A stretch of 64,000 nt of DNA from Archegozetes longisetosus (GCA_018873245.2 JAEMBT020000009.1:7017288-7081287), one strand, 5' to 3'; shown: positions 10,800 to 23,370, numbered from the stretch's first letter. Program-made: numbers and translations. The notes: generated by a model not told the origin, from the letters alone.

Positions 10800-12830
10800 A
10801 AGATATTCCTCAAAATCAGTCACTTAAATTGATACCTATTGAAATAATCCAAAACTCCAAATATCTTTTCGAAACTCTTCAGAAATTCTTATTGATATCC
10901 ATTTTGTTTCCATCGAAAGTACTGAAAAATTTAGTACTATTTCAATTGAAATATTATGGTTTACCTCAATGTGTATTATTCGCAACACATTTGCTAACAT
11001 CGTTGCCAACCGTCCAGTTTTAGAGGATTCAGTCAACTAAACACTTGCTTATAGAAATTACTGTTAAGTTTTATGAAAGTTTATGAAAAACCTCGATGCA
11101 TTCTAAAATCAATATTTAAAATTTTTGTAAATGAAAATAGTGAAATAACAGTTCTAAATATAATATTGAGCCAAAAAGTCTTACTGTAGGTTATAACTTA
11201 AGAAAATTGGATGCATACATTTCGTTGAATGAAAATAGTAAAATTTTTAGATAAAATCTGTGTGTCATTCTTAGATAAAATCTGAAAATTTGATTGATAA
11301 GAATATACACAACATTCGTATTGATTAAAACATTTGCTTTCAATTTCATTATTTACTATGAAAATACAGTAAAGAATGAATAATGATATGCTAATTAAAC
11401 TATTTTCCGAAATGTGCTTACATTTTACAGTTCATTGCAAGTATTCTTTTTAAAGTTACTAAATTATCTTAAAGAAGTGAAACTAGAAAAAAGTAATCAC
11501 TTATATCCAAAAATATAGATTCTTTACATATCTCCGAACTAAAAGTTAAAATTTTTAAATAAGGGCCCCTTCACATATTTGGTCTAGTTTTGAAGTGAGA
11601 AAAATTTGGCAACACTGTCTATTAAACATAATGATAAATAAGGTATGACTTAACCTGAATTATAAAATGAACACATTTGTCTTGAATTATCAATTGAAAC
11701 AAATCCAATAATATTTGCTAAAACGATTACTATTCCACCAAAATATCCAAAAATTTTAGATATTTATTACTGTATGGTTTTTCATTTGAGTCGATAGACA
11801 CTCTTTGTTGATTTTGATTAATTTTCATAGCATTTTTTGGCTTATATTTGTCTAGTTAGTAAGCATTAGATGACAAATCTTGAAACATGCAAACATAGGG
11901 AATTTTTGACACATATATTGAACTAAACGAGTGATATTTTTAAATTATATCTTTCTGATTATTCAATGCATTCCTTAACTTTTGCAAAATTGTTTTAATT
12001 GCAGAGTTAAGTATAATTAAATGAATAGATGTAAAGTGAAGTGATTTTTTGTTTTGAAAACAATGATTTGTTCTGAAATCTTAAAAACTACAATTGTTCG
12101 ATAATTCACTTCTTGATTAGGTATCTGCAACTTATTCATGAATATGTAATGACTAGCTTATGAAATTTATTATTTTAGAAATTAGTCAACTCATTTGTAA
12201 AATATAAATTTATATTTTGAATATTTTGTACATTTAATTATTTTAAAATAAAAAGCGTTTACAACTTTTGTTTGTTTAGCTTTTAGTTGTTCATCTTAAG
12301 AGTATAACATTAGTCTAAAATTTAATAATAATTATAGTGTAGATGTACCATAAGATAGAAAAAGTAGTTTATAACTTTTATATGTATTAGGTTTGTAGTT
12401 ATTAGCTTTATGGTCATAGTGCGAGTTAATTTCTACTTGACGGAGATATAAATGTAAATGTATTATTAACCTATATTACAGAAAACAAATATTTATATAT
12501 TTTTAGCTAGAAAAAGTAATATTAGGGACACCAAAAAATGTACACTCTATTTGTATCTCATACATGTAAGAACTCTGCTTGTCGATTCAAAACATATTAG
12601 ACAAATAAAATAATTGTCAGAAACTTATTCAGATAGACTATCAACTGGGTTAGATAACTGCAGTGAAGCTGAAGCAGTGCCATGATTATCTTAACCTTCC
12701 TTTTGTATATTTTGGCTTTACTGGGGTACACTGATTGAAACTCTTGAAGCTTAACCAATCATTGCCTCATATGGCGATGTGTTTAAGACGCTGTCAACAG
12801 AGCAATTCACTTGATGTATTACAAACTTGA
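10800..12830. other. Long non-coding stretch
   Basis: Overlapping ORFs on both strands at about 10829-11036 (64-66 codons) have no recognised family. The rest is AT-rich with no clear element ends. It separates two parts of what appears to be one GR relic, so it is probably inserted or diverged transposon sequence. Confidence 0.3.
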
Positions 12831-12839
12831 TTCTGATTA

Positions 12840-12992
12840 ATCATTTATTAATGTAGCAAACTATTGATACAACAAATAATTCAATAGTTGATTGACTAGA
12901 GATAATTTTGAGTGTTTAATATTTGAGTCATTATTAGATTAATAGAATATATAGATATTATAGATGGCGGCAGCCATTGTATCGGTTTTATC
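12840..12992 (-). pseudogene. GR relic, exon 2 middle (continues at 14957-15015)
   Basis: The sequence through GGCGGCAGCCATTGTATCGG aligns with the relic at 23130-23300 and with the TM5-like region of the gene at 36085-37399. It is cut at 12992 by a hAT element, and the homology resumes after 14956 with ATATCACTAATAATTATGAATGG. Confidence 0.55.
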
Positions 12993-14956
12993 TAGGGCTT
13001 CAAAATTACGTGATAGATTTTACTCTTTATTAGTGAGTGATTTAGTGGTAAAAAAAATTAAAAATCTAGTGATAAATTTAGTGGTAATTTTTGAGATAAT
13101 TTATACCTCATTTCGAAGTTTATGACAAACCGATACTCAATTCTTTCTGATCAATTGCATTAAAATTTGTTTATTGCATCAAAAGCTTTAAAAACTGTTA
13201 GTTATCACATGATTGGTTCAAGAAAGAGTTAAAATGGACAATATTATATTAATACATTTCAAGTGTTTCTTTAGTAAAAGAATGCCGATTGTCTCTTAGT
13301 ATAGATTTGTAGGTTGAAAAAGATCTCTCAACGTCAACACTGACTAGAGGAGCGTATTTCATTTTCAGCTGATGCTCAAATGAATTGTCTTTGCTAGTAA
13401 ATGAGTACAGATCCGGATTTTTGTTGAGAGACTTATCCAACTTTTGCCAAGCATTTCCTATCCGTTTACTCTTTAGTTCTTCTAATATTTTAAGTTGATC
13501 TTTTACTTTAAGGCCTGGCTTTTGCAACTTTTTTATTGCTTCAGGAAGAAATTTATAGTCCATGAGATCTAGAAGTTTAGACTTAACTTGATAGTTCTTT
13601 AGGATAGACTTCACCTTCGCTATTGCAGCTGATTTAGAATCTAATTCATTGATATAAGTTTCAATTTTAGTAAAATTTTCTCCATAATAAAACACAGAGT
13701 TGAGCCAGGTTCCCCATCTTGTTATCATTGCATCCGGAGGTAGAGGTAACCCTGTCTTTTCATAAAATAACAGCTTTCGCTGATGAGATTTCAATAAAAC
13801 TTTCTTGACTTCGGCCACCAATTCGTTCACCTCATTGTTTTCATTTCTAATCATCTCACAAACTCTATACAGAGCATGAACAATACAAGTGATATGATTG
13901 AGATTTGGGTATAATTCAGTAGATTTAAGGTTTTTAGGGCTAATATCATGTACGGAGCCTGATCAGAGACAACTAATTCAAGCCTTTCGTATTTTACACC
14001 TCCGTTCCATAACGTACTGCAAACATGATTTATCGTCTGACAAATAGTCCTGTTATTAGTTTGCTCTAAATATTTAGTCGCGATGAGCAAAGATTTAGGA
14101 ACTAAGCCATTAATTGGACCAACCATTACGTTGCAGACATATCTTCCTAGTTTATCAGTAGTCTCATCGATAATTTAATAAGTATCATTGTCTCCAATAT
14201 GTTGTCTAACTTTTTCGATAACCATATCATAAGTCGGGGTTAAATAAGATCGTAGAGTATTAGCTCGAGGTAAAGTCTTTCCGCTCAACGTTTCCAACAA
14301 CTCTCTAAACGAGTAGTGATCTAATTTAGCTAATGGAATGTCAGCTTCGACCAACTTTTGAGTTACAAACTGATTGAGATCACGAGTGTTTTAAGCCAAA
14401 AGACTTGCCCTTTTTAAAGACGGAGCGATAAACTGAGCTGACTTGTTGTTGTCCAAATGCTGTTGATGCTTCTTCCCTTTTACATGATTTAAAACAGTAG
14501 AGACTCCATGTTGTTGATCCAATTTAATCCCAACTTCGCGTAAACTACAAGTAAGTGTCTTTCCGTCGATTTGAATCCCCGGATACTTTTGAACCAAATC
14601 ATAGAGATGTTTCAGGCTTCTCAGCATCCTTTATACTTTTCTAATGGCTGTGGACTAGGTTTTGATCACAATTTAATGCAAATATTTAGATCACATTAAT
14701 AGCAACTGTTTGTGAGATTGGTGTTGTTTATGATAAAGGAGTTCAAATTAATTACGTTTTAGAGTGAGCTTTAGCGAGAAGATTGATATTTTAATGATTT
14801 TATCTGATTTAGTGGTAAAAACTATAAATTTAGTGTTTTGTAGTGATTCTAAAATTTAAAAACAAGCTCCTTAACATTTGATTCGGGTACTTCAAGTCTC
14901 ACTGCGATATCTTTTACTACTAAAATGATGTGATCACATAAAATTTGAAGCCCTAG
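12993..14956 (-). mobile_element. hAT element, near full length, inserted in GR relic
   Basis: Ends TAGGGCTTCAAAATTACGTGAT and (inverted) TAGGGCTTCAAATTTTATGTGAT; target duplications GTTTTATC (12985-12992) and GTTATATC (14957-14964), 7 of 8. Length 1,964 bp. Contains a decayed transposase on the minus strand. Subterminal copies of GTGATTTAGTGGTAA are seen near 13035, 13065 and, inverted, near 14805. Confidence 0.8.
13249..14627 (-). pseudogene. hAT-like transposase pseudogene
   Basis: The N-terminal part has a degenerate BED-type finger: TLTCSLREVG, then HVKGKKHQQHL. The middle has DETTDKLGRYVCNVMVGPING and VVSDQAPYM, the RNase-H-like core. The C-terminus has KYAPLVSVDVERSFSTYKSIL, the dimerisation region. 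Defects are TAA at 14391-14393, TAA at about 14174-14176 and a one-base frameshift near 13940 in an A-run. After the frameshift the reading continues as IVHALYRVCEMIRNENNEV to TAA at 13249. It resembles the hAT group with CGGBP1-like fingers, an assignment made from motifs only. Confidence 0.7.
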
Positions 14957-15014
14957 TTATATCACTAATAATTATGAATGGTAATCATTTATATAATTCA
15001 ATGATTATATATTT

Positions 15015-15500
15015 GATAGACTTTTAAGTTCCAGGAATTAATGCCTCTTCTGAACTAATACCTTGTTTTGAATTTTGTATTAAAAGAAATTAATTTAAGT
15101 AAAAATAGATTTGGGAAAATCTCGGAGAAATTAAACATTAACAAATGATTACTAGTATATTAATACAACAGGCTCACACAGAAGAGCCACTGCATTGAAT
15201 GTCAAGCCTTGTAAGAAGAAATAGTTATAGTATTTCATACCATTGATTTTATGAGAAGAAATAAGGCTATGGCAAAGCATAAAGTTAAATACATAATTAC
15301 AACAGGAATCAATAAAAGTTTTAACTGTTGAAATATATGTTTATTAAATTCAACAATAATTCTGATATTCTTTAATTTGTTTTAATACAGAATTACGTTG
15401 CAAAAGACAATATAATTTGAATATCATTCTAACTATCAGTTAAGAATATGAATATATTCAATACACGCATATGATTAGAGGCATTACTAAAAAATTCAGT
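15015..15500. other. Intergenic, no gene seen
   Basis: AT-rich; no feature recognised between the GR relic and exon 3 of the GR gene at 15501-16770. Confidence 0.4.
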
Positions 15501-16770
15501 TCAAACTGTTTTGTATTTAGTAGTTTGTAGAAGAATAACTGTATAGTTCAATATGAAGGAGAATATCTAATAATGAAAAAAATTTCAATTATTCGTTCAT
15601 AATAAATTATTCATTCTTTCATACCGTTACTAAAGTTGTTTTCCTCAAATCAGCATAACCTCCAATTGTGAAACCGAATCTTACTTCTCGAGAAGTATTC
15701 TTAAACATAAGCCATTCTTTATATTCCAATTCATCCAAATCTCGAGCATTCATATTATCCAAAACAGCATATATTTTGTCAGACTCTTCGTGTACCAATC
15801 CATTAATTAGACAACTGATAATCAATTTAATCGCCGAAGAAATGCTACAGAAAGCCAAAGCCTTCGATTGAATTTTAATGAAAGGGCTCCGATCTGATAT
15901 GGCGAACAAATAGATATTAACCATTATTGAAATTATAGCCTCTGTCAAATCTAATTTGATGATCCATGAAATCGATTGATCCAAACTATTAATAGTATTG
16001 CGTAATTTAGTAAATTTGTTCCTCAGAGTCGTGAGTGGACAAGTATTTTGTGAGAATTTTGCAGTTGAGATAGTTTTCGAGTATGAATTTCCTATGTGTG
16101 GGAAAATCAAATGAATAAGTAATCACAAAATCATTCTATTTATAAAATAACTTGAATTCCTGTTTATCTCTTTAATGAGGTCGAGCTTCAAATTAATCAA
16201 GCACTCATAGAAATATATCGAAGTGATCCAAGTCAGAAACGAAACGACCCAAGCACATGTGAAACTACAAACTTTTAAAGTTATCATCGAAAAAACTAAT
16301 AAACTCGACATTTGAGTAAAATTTGTAAGATACAGTTCATAACCAGCCATTAATATGGGTAATATTATATGAGCGATCCATACAATGAATAATATGATCT
16401 GATTCTTGCTGATGTCCATTTGATAAAATATTTCATAAAATTTAATACCTCTTATGTTTGCATAAAACACATTCGCCAAAATATGAATAGATCGCAATGA
16501 TCCGATCAAAATTCCCATAAAATAGGCTTCAGTTAAATCTGAATCTTTCATTGAAATAATTTGTGAAGAGTTTACAATTATAAAGTAGATAATAATGATC
16601 CAGCATGTGATGACAGATTCACCAAAATATGTATAATACTTGAAATATTCATTGATATAAAGTTTGTCGTTTGAGTTAAATGCTATTCCACCCAAAGGAA
16701 TAAAATATATGCGATAAAACCAAACGTAAATTTTGACTATTAAGGAAATTTTCTTATCCATTAAAGCCAT
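15501..16770 (-). CDS. Gustatory receptor-like 7TM protein (subfamily I), intact, 3 exons
   Basis: Exons 16152-16770, 15625-16091 and 15501-15566 (minus). The donor of intron 1 is GTTATT, weaker than the GTAATT of its paralogs; the other is GTATGA. Phases 1 and 0; predicted 383 aa. Start MALMDKKISLIVKIYVWFYR. Exon 2 contains SLDQSISWI, NGLVHEESDKIYAVLDNMNARDLDELEYKEWLMFKN and FGFTIGGYADLRKTTL. Exon 3 reads IFSFILNYTVILLQTTKYKTV, one to five residues longer than in its relatives. No disruption seen. Expected to be a chemoreceptor channel subunit; ligand unknown. Its 5' flank carries the conserved block and then a 2.16 kb nested transposon. Confidence 0.84.
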
Positions 16771-16909
16771 AGTTTTGGTGATAGATTCACATGAGTCTAA
16801 TAAAATCCGTTATGCTTTGAAAAGTTGTTTTATTCTATAACATTTATAAGAATTTGTCTTTCTCAAACTGACCACCTTAAAGTGTTTTTTCTTATTTTAT
16901 TTCATTATT

Positions 16910-16970
16910 GACTCACAAACTAATGGTAAAATTAATCAAATGTAATGTATATAATATTTATTACCTGACA
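16910..16970 (-). promoter_or_regulatory. Conserved GR upstream block (gene 15501-16770)
   Basis: CACAAACTAATGG, AATTAATCAAATGTAATG and TATATAATATTTATT, located 140-200 bp before the ATG at 16770. Confidence 0.5.
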
Positions 16971-17593
16971 ATTTTTCTATACTTCGTTATCAATATTTGA
17001 TAATATTTCATATATGAAATATACATAATTTATATGAATACATTTGTCAAGTGCATGTCACATTGACTTAATTTTGATGACTAAATTGACTGCTATTCGA
17101 TCCAATGTGCAAATAGTAATAAGCTTTTTTCAGCATTAACTTAATAATGAGCGGGTCCGGATCTCAAGGCAGTTAAAGATCTGAAACCTGAGGTCCTAGA
17201 GTCCGAGTCTGGATTCTTGTATTTGGCAGAAGTCCAGGTCCGGGTCCTGAGCTAGAGGTGCGAGTCAAAATCGGGGTCTTTGCTAAAGACCTCAGGTCCT
17301 GGTATCGAACTCCCTTTAAAACTCAAATAAAAATTAATAATAGATAAAATCTTTACTCAAAAATCTTAATTTTAATTGAATCGTTGATAGTAAGATTAAC
17401 AAATATTAGGGTGACCACCTCTGGCTTGTCTCATGACGGGACAAAAATATCAAAGGGGGGACCCTTACATATTTAAAAAGAAAAATACCACTTTTATTAA
17501 TCATTAGAAATATTTAGGCGTCAAACAATACATTCTAATATTAAAAAATTGAAAATTATTAGTCATGGTTGATTTCAGAGGTATTTTTTGTTA

Positions 17594-18149
17594 TAGCTTA
17601 TTTCAAAACTATTGGCAATCAAATTAATCAATTTTATTATTTGCTGATTAGTATAATTAATGAAATCACAGGCATTAACTATAACATTGTTACTCAATTA
17701 TCATTCTCTATAACTAAATTTATTTAATTGTGTCCCCTTTGCTATCTTCACATTTTTGAATTCGTTGGGGCATCGATGAGATTAGTGACACCAACTCTTC
17801 ATGACTAACTTTGTCCCAAATCTCCTGAACCGTTTGCTTGAAAAGATCAACTCTTGAAGGGTTTTCTCCATCAATCCTTCTCTTCATAATACCCCACTCG
17901 TTTTCGATGGGATATAGGTCGGGGGATCCGGGAGGCCATTCTATTACTTGGACTCCGTGATCCCTTAACCATTTAGTGGTATACTTTGAAGTATGGACGC
18001 GACAATTATCTTAAAAATAATTGTCATTATCTAAAGTTTATATATCATTTTATTATTAATCATCAGTTCATTAATTACTGATAGGGTTTTCCAATCAAAA
18101 AAAATTTAAAACTTTGTGTAGTTTTTGCCAATAGTTTTGAAATAAGCTA
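17594..18149 (-). mobile_element. Deleted Tc1 element, innermost of the nest
   Basis: A perfect 27-bp inverted repeat (17592-17618 and 18125-18151, TATAGCTTATTTC..TTGGCAA) with TA at both outer ends. Inside is the C-terminal part of a Tc1 transposase on the minus strand. Confidence 0.75.
17720..18010 (-). pseudogene. Tc1 transposase C-terminal fragment
   Basis: About 96 codons ending in TAA: DNCRVHTSKYTTKWL, then VQVIEWPPGSPDLYPIENEW and GIMKRRIDG. This is the second Asp region and the SPDLxPIEN(E/L)W glutamate motif of Tc1 DD34E transposases. A stop lies immediately upstream and the N-terminal two thirds are missing. Confidence 0.8.
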
Positions 18150-18559
18150 TAGAAACAGCATCTTCCCAAAGTTATTCAAAGGTAAGAAATACTGGTTTAT
18201 ATCAGATATAAGTCAAGGCAGAAAAATTTAATTCTATTACTTTCGATTTTAAACCACAGATGTTCAAAACTTAAGCTGGATTTCTTAATTCCTTATCATT
18301 TGTAAAATAAATTCGATGTTTGAACTTTTGAGAAATAATTTTCTGAACGTATTTTTCAAATTGAAAATTGAAAAACGGGACGAGTAATTGTCCCGTCGAG
18401 AGATTTTAGTTTGACGGGATTTCTGTCTTTTATCTTTAAAAAGACGGGACTGTCCCGTCAAAAACGGGACGGGTGGTCACCCTAACAAATATTAATATAA
18501 TATTGGTCATTTATTTTAAATTTGCAACAAGACATCCATGACTTGAGGCACATGCAAGA

Positions 18560-19110
18560 TCTAACATAATTAACGCTCATTTGAATTCTATTTTTGCTGA
18601 TCAAATCTCCAGATTTTGAAGATATACGTTCTGAAGGGACATTTGATGCTGGAATAATAAGTATTTCGAATGCAAACTTTGAAAGATAATGGAATTCTAA
18701 GCAATTATTTTTTCACCAAAATAAAAGCTAAGTTTTTTATAAGCAATAGGCAAACTTAATTACTTTTCAATTTCATCGTATGTTTCAATTCTTCTCTTAT
18801 AAAGTTTAGAGACAAACGAAACATTTGAACTTACAATTTGAACTAAAATGATCTTATGATAATTTATTTTGAAGAAATCAACAAATCTTTGTTTTACAAT
18901 TTGATTTTACAAATTGATTATTCTCAAAGAAATCGGTGTCTCTGGGGAATTTTCTATGGGGCCACCGAATCCTCCTTTCATGATATCAGTTTCAAGTAAA
19001 TCCTTATATTTATTAAACTTCAAAAGCATATTTTCAGCACAAAGTTTAATCGAACTGTCACTTGAATTCTCATGATCGTTTAAATGTTCATAAAGTTTTG
19101 AGAATGGCAA
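18560..19110 (-). pseudogene. hAT transposase C-terminal relic
   Basis: The first reading, 18907-19110, contains SSIKLCAENMLLKFNKYKDL, as in the region before the hAT C-terminus. Further downstream, in another frame, IPASNVPSERISSKSGDLIS and KNRIQMS match the hAT dimerisation motif IPATSVPSERxFSxAG..IS..R. Frameshifts and a gap lie between them. Confidence 0.65.
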
Positions 19111-19309
19111 AACTAAGCATATGCTTACATATTTAGATCCTGATGCATGGAATGAAAATGTTTATATTATGATCTCAGTTACATACTTGTTTTGTGTCGG
19201 AAGCTGGGTCTTGAGGTCTGAGTCCGGATCCTGTGATAGAGGTCCAGGTCCTAGGTGCGAGTCTTTCAAAAAGACCTGAAGACTCGGACCTGCTCATCAG
19301 TACATTAAC

Positions 19310-20754
19310 TAAATTCTTATGTTCAAATGAGAGTTAACGGAGACTAAATGAAGTGTAATTTTCACTGTTTTATAATTTTAACTATAAATAATCAAATGGT
19401 CGAAAAGGGTTACTCTGAGTCATTGAACGAATTTCGAAGAATAAAGAAAAATGTTCTATAATTAAAATTTAACAAAGTCTTATGGCATCTTTTTTGGGAA
19501 ATATCGAAAAAGTGTTTAATTTAGCAATTTTTAGAAAAATAATTAAGTAGTTCAATATGAATGTAATATATATAAAAGAAAAAGACAATCATTGAACCAT
19601 GAAACTTAATAATAAACCCAATGTCAGAACTTAACTTCCGAAAACATAAAATTAACTGTGGGGCAAAACGTTACCCCACGTTTTCTACGTTTTATAATCT
19701 GTTCTAGGTTAGTCCTCATTCTTTTCGAATGAAGTTGGCCATTGTCTTTGAAGTTTTAATTTACTAATTACATGTAATTAATTTCGAGTTATCTGCTAGT
19801 GTCATCAGTGGCTCAAAATGCTAGTAGCGACATCACAGCGCTGCGACACATATCATTACACGAAGCATTGCGATGTTAGGGCAAACTTCTATCCTCTGAA
19901 AGACGTGTTACTACAAAATTTTTTAAATAAAGTTATAAGTATAAATTAATCAGGTCTTTTGTCATTCAAAATCAGATACATGACTGAAGAACACCTGAAT
20001 TCTTAAGAAGTGACGACATTTTGTCGATTATAATGAGATTTTTAAAGTAAAACTTGAAAAAATTTTACCCCACAGTTGTGGAGAAGGGTTAATTATCAGA
20101 ATTGAAGCTGTAAATGTGTTCTAATTGGAATGAGTATTATTTTACTACAGGAACAAAATCTGCAAGTTATAGCGATTGCCTGCTGTGAACAGATGTTGAT
20201 ACTGCTCTAAATTTTATTTACATTTTATGGCAACCAATTATTATATAATTAAACTATATTTGATGAAAAGGCTATTCATTGGTTTAACACATTGAAGGAT
20301 TCATATTATTAATATGTCTTAAAACTATATCTATGACGCTTCAATCGGTCAAACCAAAGATTTTATTTTCTCAAAGTCATAGTCGTCATAATGATTGGGA
20401 CATAGCAGTTATGACTTGTTTTCAGTAAACAAAATGAAAAATATTGCATAAAATTTCACCATAAAGTTGATTGTATGTTATCAGAAGTGAAGTTATACTG
20501 AAAGGCTAATTATGCAATAATTGACCGCCACTCCAAACTTTTAGTTGCTTAAGTTTCCGTTTGAGGCAGTTATAGCACATCTTGGATGCCGGCAACCACC
20601 GGCAAAGTTTTGGGTTATCTACTTTGATTTGTTAATCATGATGTGAAATCAAAAGCCTTCAATAATTTTAGAATTAAAGATATGTTTGAATCAGTCGTAA
20701 TTCCTAATAAACTCTTCGCGTACTAAATAATCATTTGCTCATCTTAAAGTCCAT
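19310..20754. other. Duplicated GR flank with GR exon 3 remnant and an insertion
   Basis: 19515-19566 resembles a subfamily II exon 3 (minus). Pieces at 20140-20600 (e.g. GCAAGTTATAGCGATTGCCTGCTGTGAAC) match 22795-23010, so this is the counterpart of the flank of the next GR. About 19630-20088 is extra relative to that flank. It contains opposed CTGTGGGGCAAAA / TTTTACCCCACAG words and a GGG-TTAA junction at its right side, suggesting a small TTAA-targeting element (weak). Confidence 0.4.
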
Positions 20755-22023
20755 CTATATATTCGATCGAGCAGTTTGTAATAGAATAACAGTGTAGTTT
20801 AGTATAAATGAGAATATCTGTAGAGTTAAGGAGAAATCGGTTTTAGTTCTTGTTGACAAATTACAATTTCATACCGTAATCAAAGTTGTCTTTCTCAGAG
20901 CAGCATAACCTCCAATTGTGAAACCGAATCTCACTTCTCGAGAAATATTCTTAAACATAAGCCATTCTTTATATTCCAATTCATCCAAATCTTGAGCATT
21001 CGTATTATCCAAAACAGCATATATTCTTTCAGACTCTTCGTGTACTAATCCATTAATGTAACAGCTGATAATCAATTTGATAGCTGAAGTAATACCATTG
21101 AAAGCCGATGATATCGATTGATCTTTAATGAAAGAGTTTCGTTCTGATATGGCAAACATATAGATATTGAACATTATTGAAATCATAGTCTCTGTTATAT
21201 CCAACTTGACAATCCATGAAATCGATTGGTCCAAACGGTTGATAGTATTTCGTAATTCGATGAATTTTTTTCTCAGATTCATAAGTGGACAAATATTTTG
21301 TGATAATTCTGCATTCTGGATAGTTTTTGAGTGAGAATCTCCTTTGAATGAGAAAAAATCAAATGAAACTTCAATCGTAAAATTATTCTATTTATAAATT
21401 ACTTGAATTCTTGTTTATCTCTTTGATGAGATCGAGCTTCAGACTAATCAAGCACTTATGGAAATAAATTGAAGTAATCCAAGTCAGAAACGAAATGGCC
21501 CAAACACTTATGAAGCCACAGATTTGAAACATTATTATTATACCAATGAATAATGAACTCGATGTTTGAATCAGATTTGTAGAACACAGCTCATAAGAAA
21601 CCATAGATATGGGCAGCATTATATGAGCGACCCATATAATGAATAGTTTGATCTGATCTTTGTTTATTTCCATTTGATAGAAAATTTCGTAAAACTTAAC
21701 TCCACATGAGTTAGCATAAAATATATTAGCGATTGCATGAATACACCTCAATAAATACATTCCGACTCCCATAAAACAAGCTAAAATCAAACTTGGTTCA
21801 TTGTATAGCAAGATCACTTGTGATGAGTTTCCGAATGTATAGAACCCAAATGTAATTAAACATGTGGCAACGAATGCACGTAAATATGAAAATATTTCAG
21901 ATATTTATTGACATAAAGATTGCCGTTTGAGTCGAATGCTATCCCACCAAAGGAAGTTGCAATAATACGATAGAACCAAACGTGAATTAAGACTATCAAA
22001 GAAATTTTATTCATTAAAACCAT
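20755..22023 (-). pseudogene. GR (subfamily I) with a single one-base frameshift
   Basis: Exons 21403-22023, 20875-21341 and 20755-20817 (minus). Exon 1 starts MVLMNKISLIVLIHVWFYR. The reading breaks in the A/T-run at 21889-21892: one frame runs KYLKYFHIYVHS to a stop, and the correct frame resumes with YLRAFVATC. Exon 1 length (621 nt) is exactly one base short of the phase needed for exon 2, so one base is missing. Exons 2 and 3 are undamaged (NGLVHEESERIYAVLD, FGFTIGGYAALRKTTL, LNYTVILLQTARSNI). Splice sites GTAATT and GTATGA are normal. A homopolymer read error would explain it equally well, in which case the gene is functional. Confidence 0.8.
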
Positions 22024-22156
22024 AACTTTGGAGATATTCACATGAACTTAATAAAATCTGTTGGTTTGATAGGAGTATTTCTTTGTAATTTAGAAGAATC
22101 AGGTTTTTCCAAACTGATTTGGTTAAAAGTGTTTTCCTCGTTTTATTTCTTTATTG

Positions 22157-22230
22157 ATTCACAAACTGATAAAAAATGAATCAAATGTAATGTATATAAT
22201 ATTTATTATTTGAAAAGTGTTTTATGTTTC
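22157..22230 (-). promoter_or_regulatory. Conserved GR upstream block (gene 20755-22023)
   Basis: CACAAACTGAT, then AATCAAATGTAATG and TATATAATATTTATT, about 135-205 bp before the ATG at 22023. Confidence 0.5.
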
Positions 22231-22619
22231 TTTACCAATATCTGATAATACTTTTATACAAATGAAATCTAAATAATTTATATGAATACATTTGTAAGAT
22301 GTATGTCATACTGATTTAATTTTGTTGAATAAATTGACTACTACTCGACCCAATGTGGAAATAGTAATAATTCTATTCCAATAGCTTTTAGTATTAATTA
22401 AATTCTGATGTTTAAAGAGCTAATGAAAAACTAAATAAAAAATAATTTCCGCTAAAATTATATAATTTTTAGTAAATAATCAAATGCTTGAAATGCTAAT
22501 CAATCGCTATTGAAAAATGTTTAGAGTAAATGAACGAGTTTCAAAAAATGTAGAAAAAAATTTTATAACTGAAATTCACCTAAATCTTATGACGTATCAT
22601 TTCTTGGAAAATATTGGTA

Positions 22620-23370
22620 GAGTGTTTATTTAGCGTTACGTATAAATATAACCAAATAGTTTAATATGAATATAATATATAAAAGAAAACAAATAATCAT
22701 TGAATCATGAAATTTAATAATTAACTATCCGTATTGAAGCTGCAAATATGTTCCGATTTGAATAAGTATTATTTTACTAAAAGGATCAACACCTGCAAGT
22801 TATAGCGATTGCCTGCTGTGAACGGGTGCTGATGCATCATACTATCCTAAATTGAAACCATAGTAACTAAAAGTTTCTGATTCAATTTGATGCAACTGCC
22901 AATTATTATGTAATTAAGCTAATTATGCAATAATTCACCGCTGCCACGAACTTTTATTTACTCATGTTTCTGTTTAATACAGTGGAAGACCTCCAGGACA
23001 CCGGCAATCGCTGCAACAATGGCGGACCCAAATCTGATTTTACAAGAAATGTTCTTGAACTTTAGCCATTCTGATTAATTCAAATGAGTATAACTTCAGT
23101 TACCCAAAATATCATATATTTTGCCAGATTATTAATGCAACAAACTATTGATATAATAACTGACAATCAATTTAACAAACTGTTGAGATACTTCTGAATT
23201 CGAATGATTCTGAGCATTGATTAATAATTGGATTATTGTTAGATAAATCCAATTTATAGATATTTGACAAGACAGCAACCACTGTGTCGGTTACATCAAT
23301 CATCATTATGAATTATAATGACTAATTCATTGACTGTATTCCTGATTCTGGTGATAGTCTATGTTTAAAA
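22620..23370 (-). pseudogene. GR relic (subfamily II), exon 3 to exon 2
   Basis: 22625-22690 resembles exon 3 of subfamily II. 23130-23370 aligns with exon 2 of the gene at 36085-37399: ATTGATATAATAACTGACAA, then GACAAGACAGCAACCACTGT and ATCATCATTATGAATTATAA. No usable reading frame remains. Confidence 0.5.

Larger units (their letters stand above)
17408..18483. mobile_element. TIR element, GGTGACC family, nested in hAT
   Basis: Ends AGGGTGACCACC and GGTGGTCACCCT; exact 10-bp target duplications AACAAATATT (17398-17407 and 18484-18493). The internal ends contain repeated GACGGGAC/GTCCCGTC words. The 9-10 bp target duplication suggests a Mutator-like element. It hosts a Tc1 fragment at 17594-18149. 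Confidence 0.7.
17142..19302 (-). mobile_element. hAT element carrying two nested elements
   Basis: Ends TAATAATGAGCGGGTCCG and (inverted) TACTGATGAGCAGGTCCG, with perfect 8-bp target duplications CATTAACT (17134-17141 and 19303-19310). Subterminal regions are rich in GGTCC/GAGTCC words, unlike the surrounding AT-rich DNA. The transposase relic is at 18560-19110 (minus). The element at 17408-18483 lies inside it. The insertion site corresponds to the GR flank near 22380-22410, which lacks it. Confidence 0.75.
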
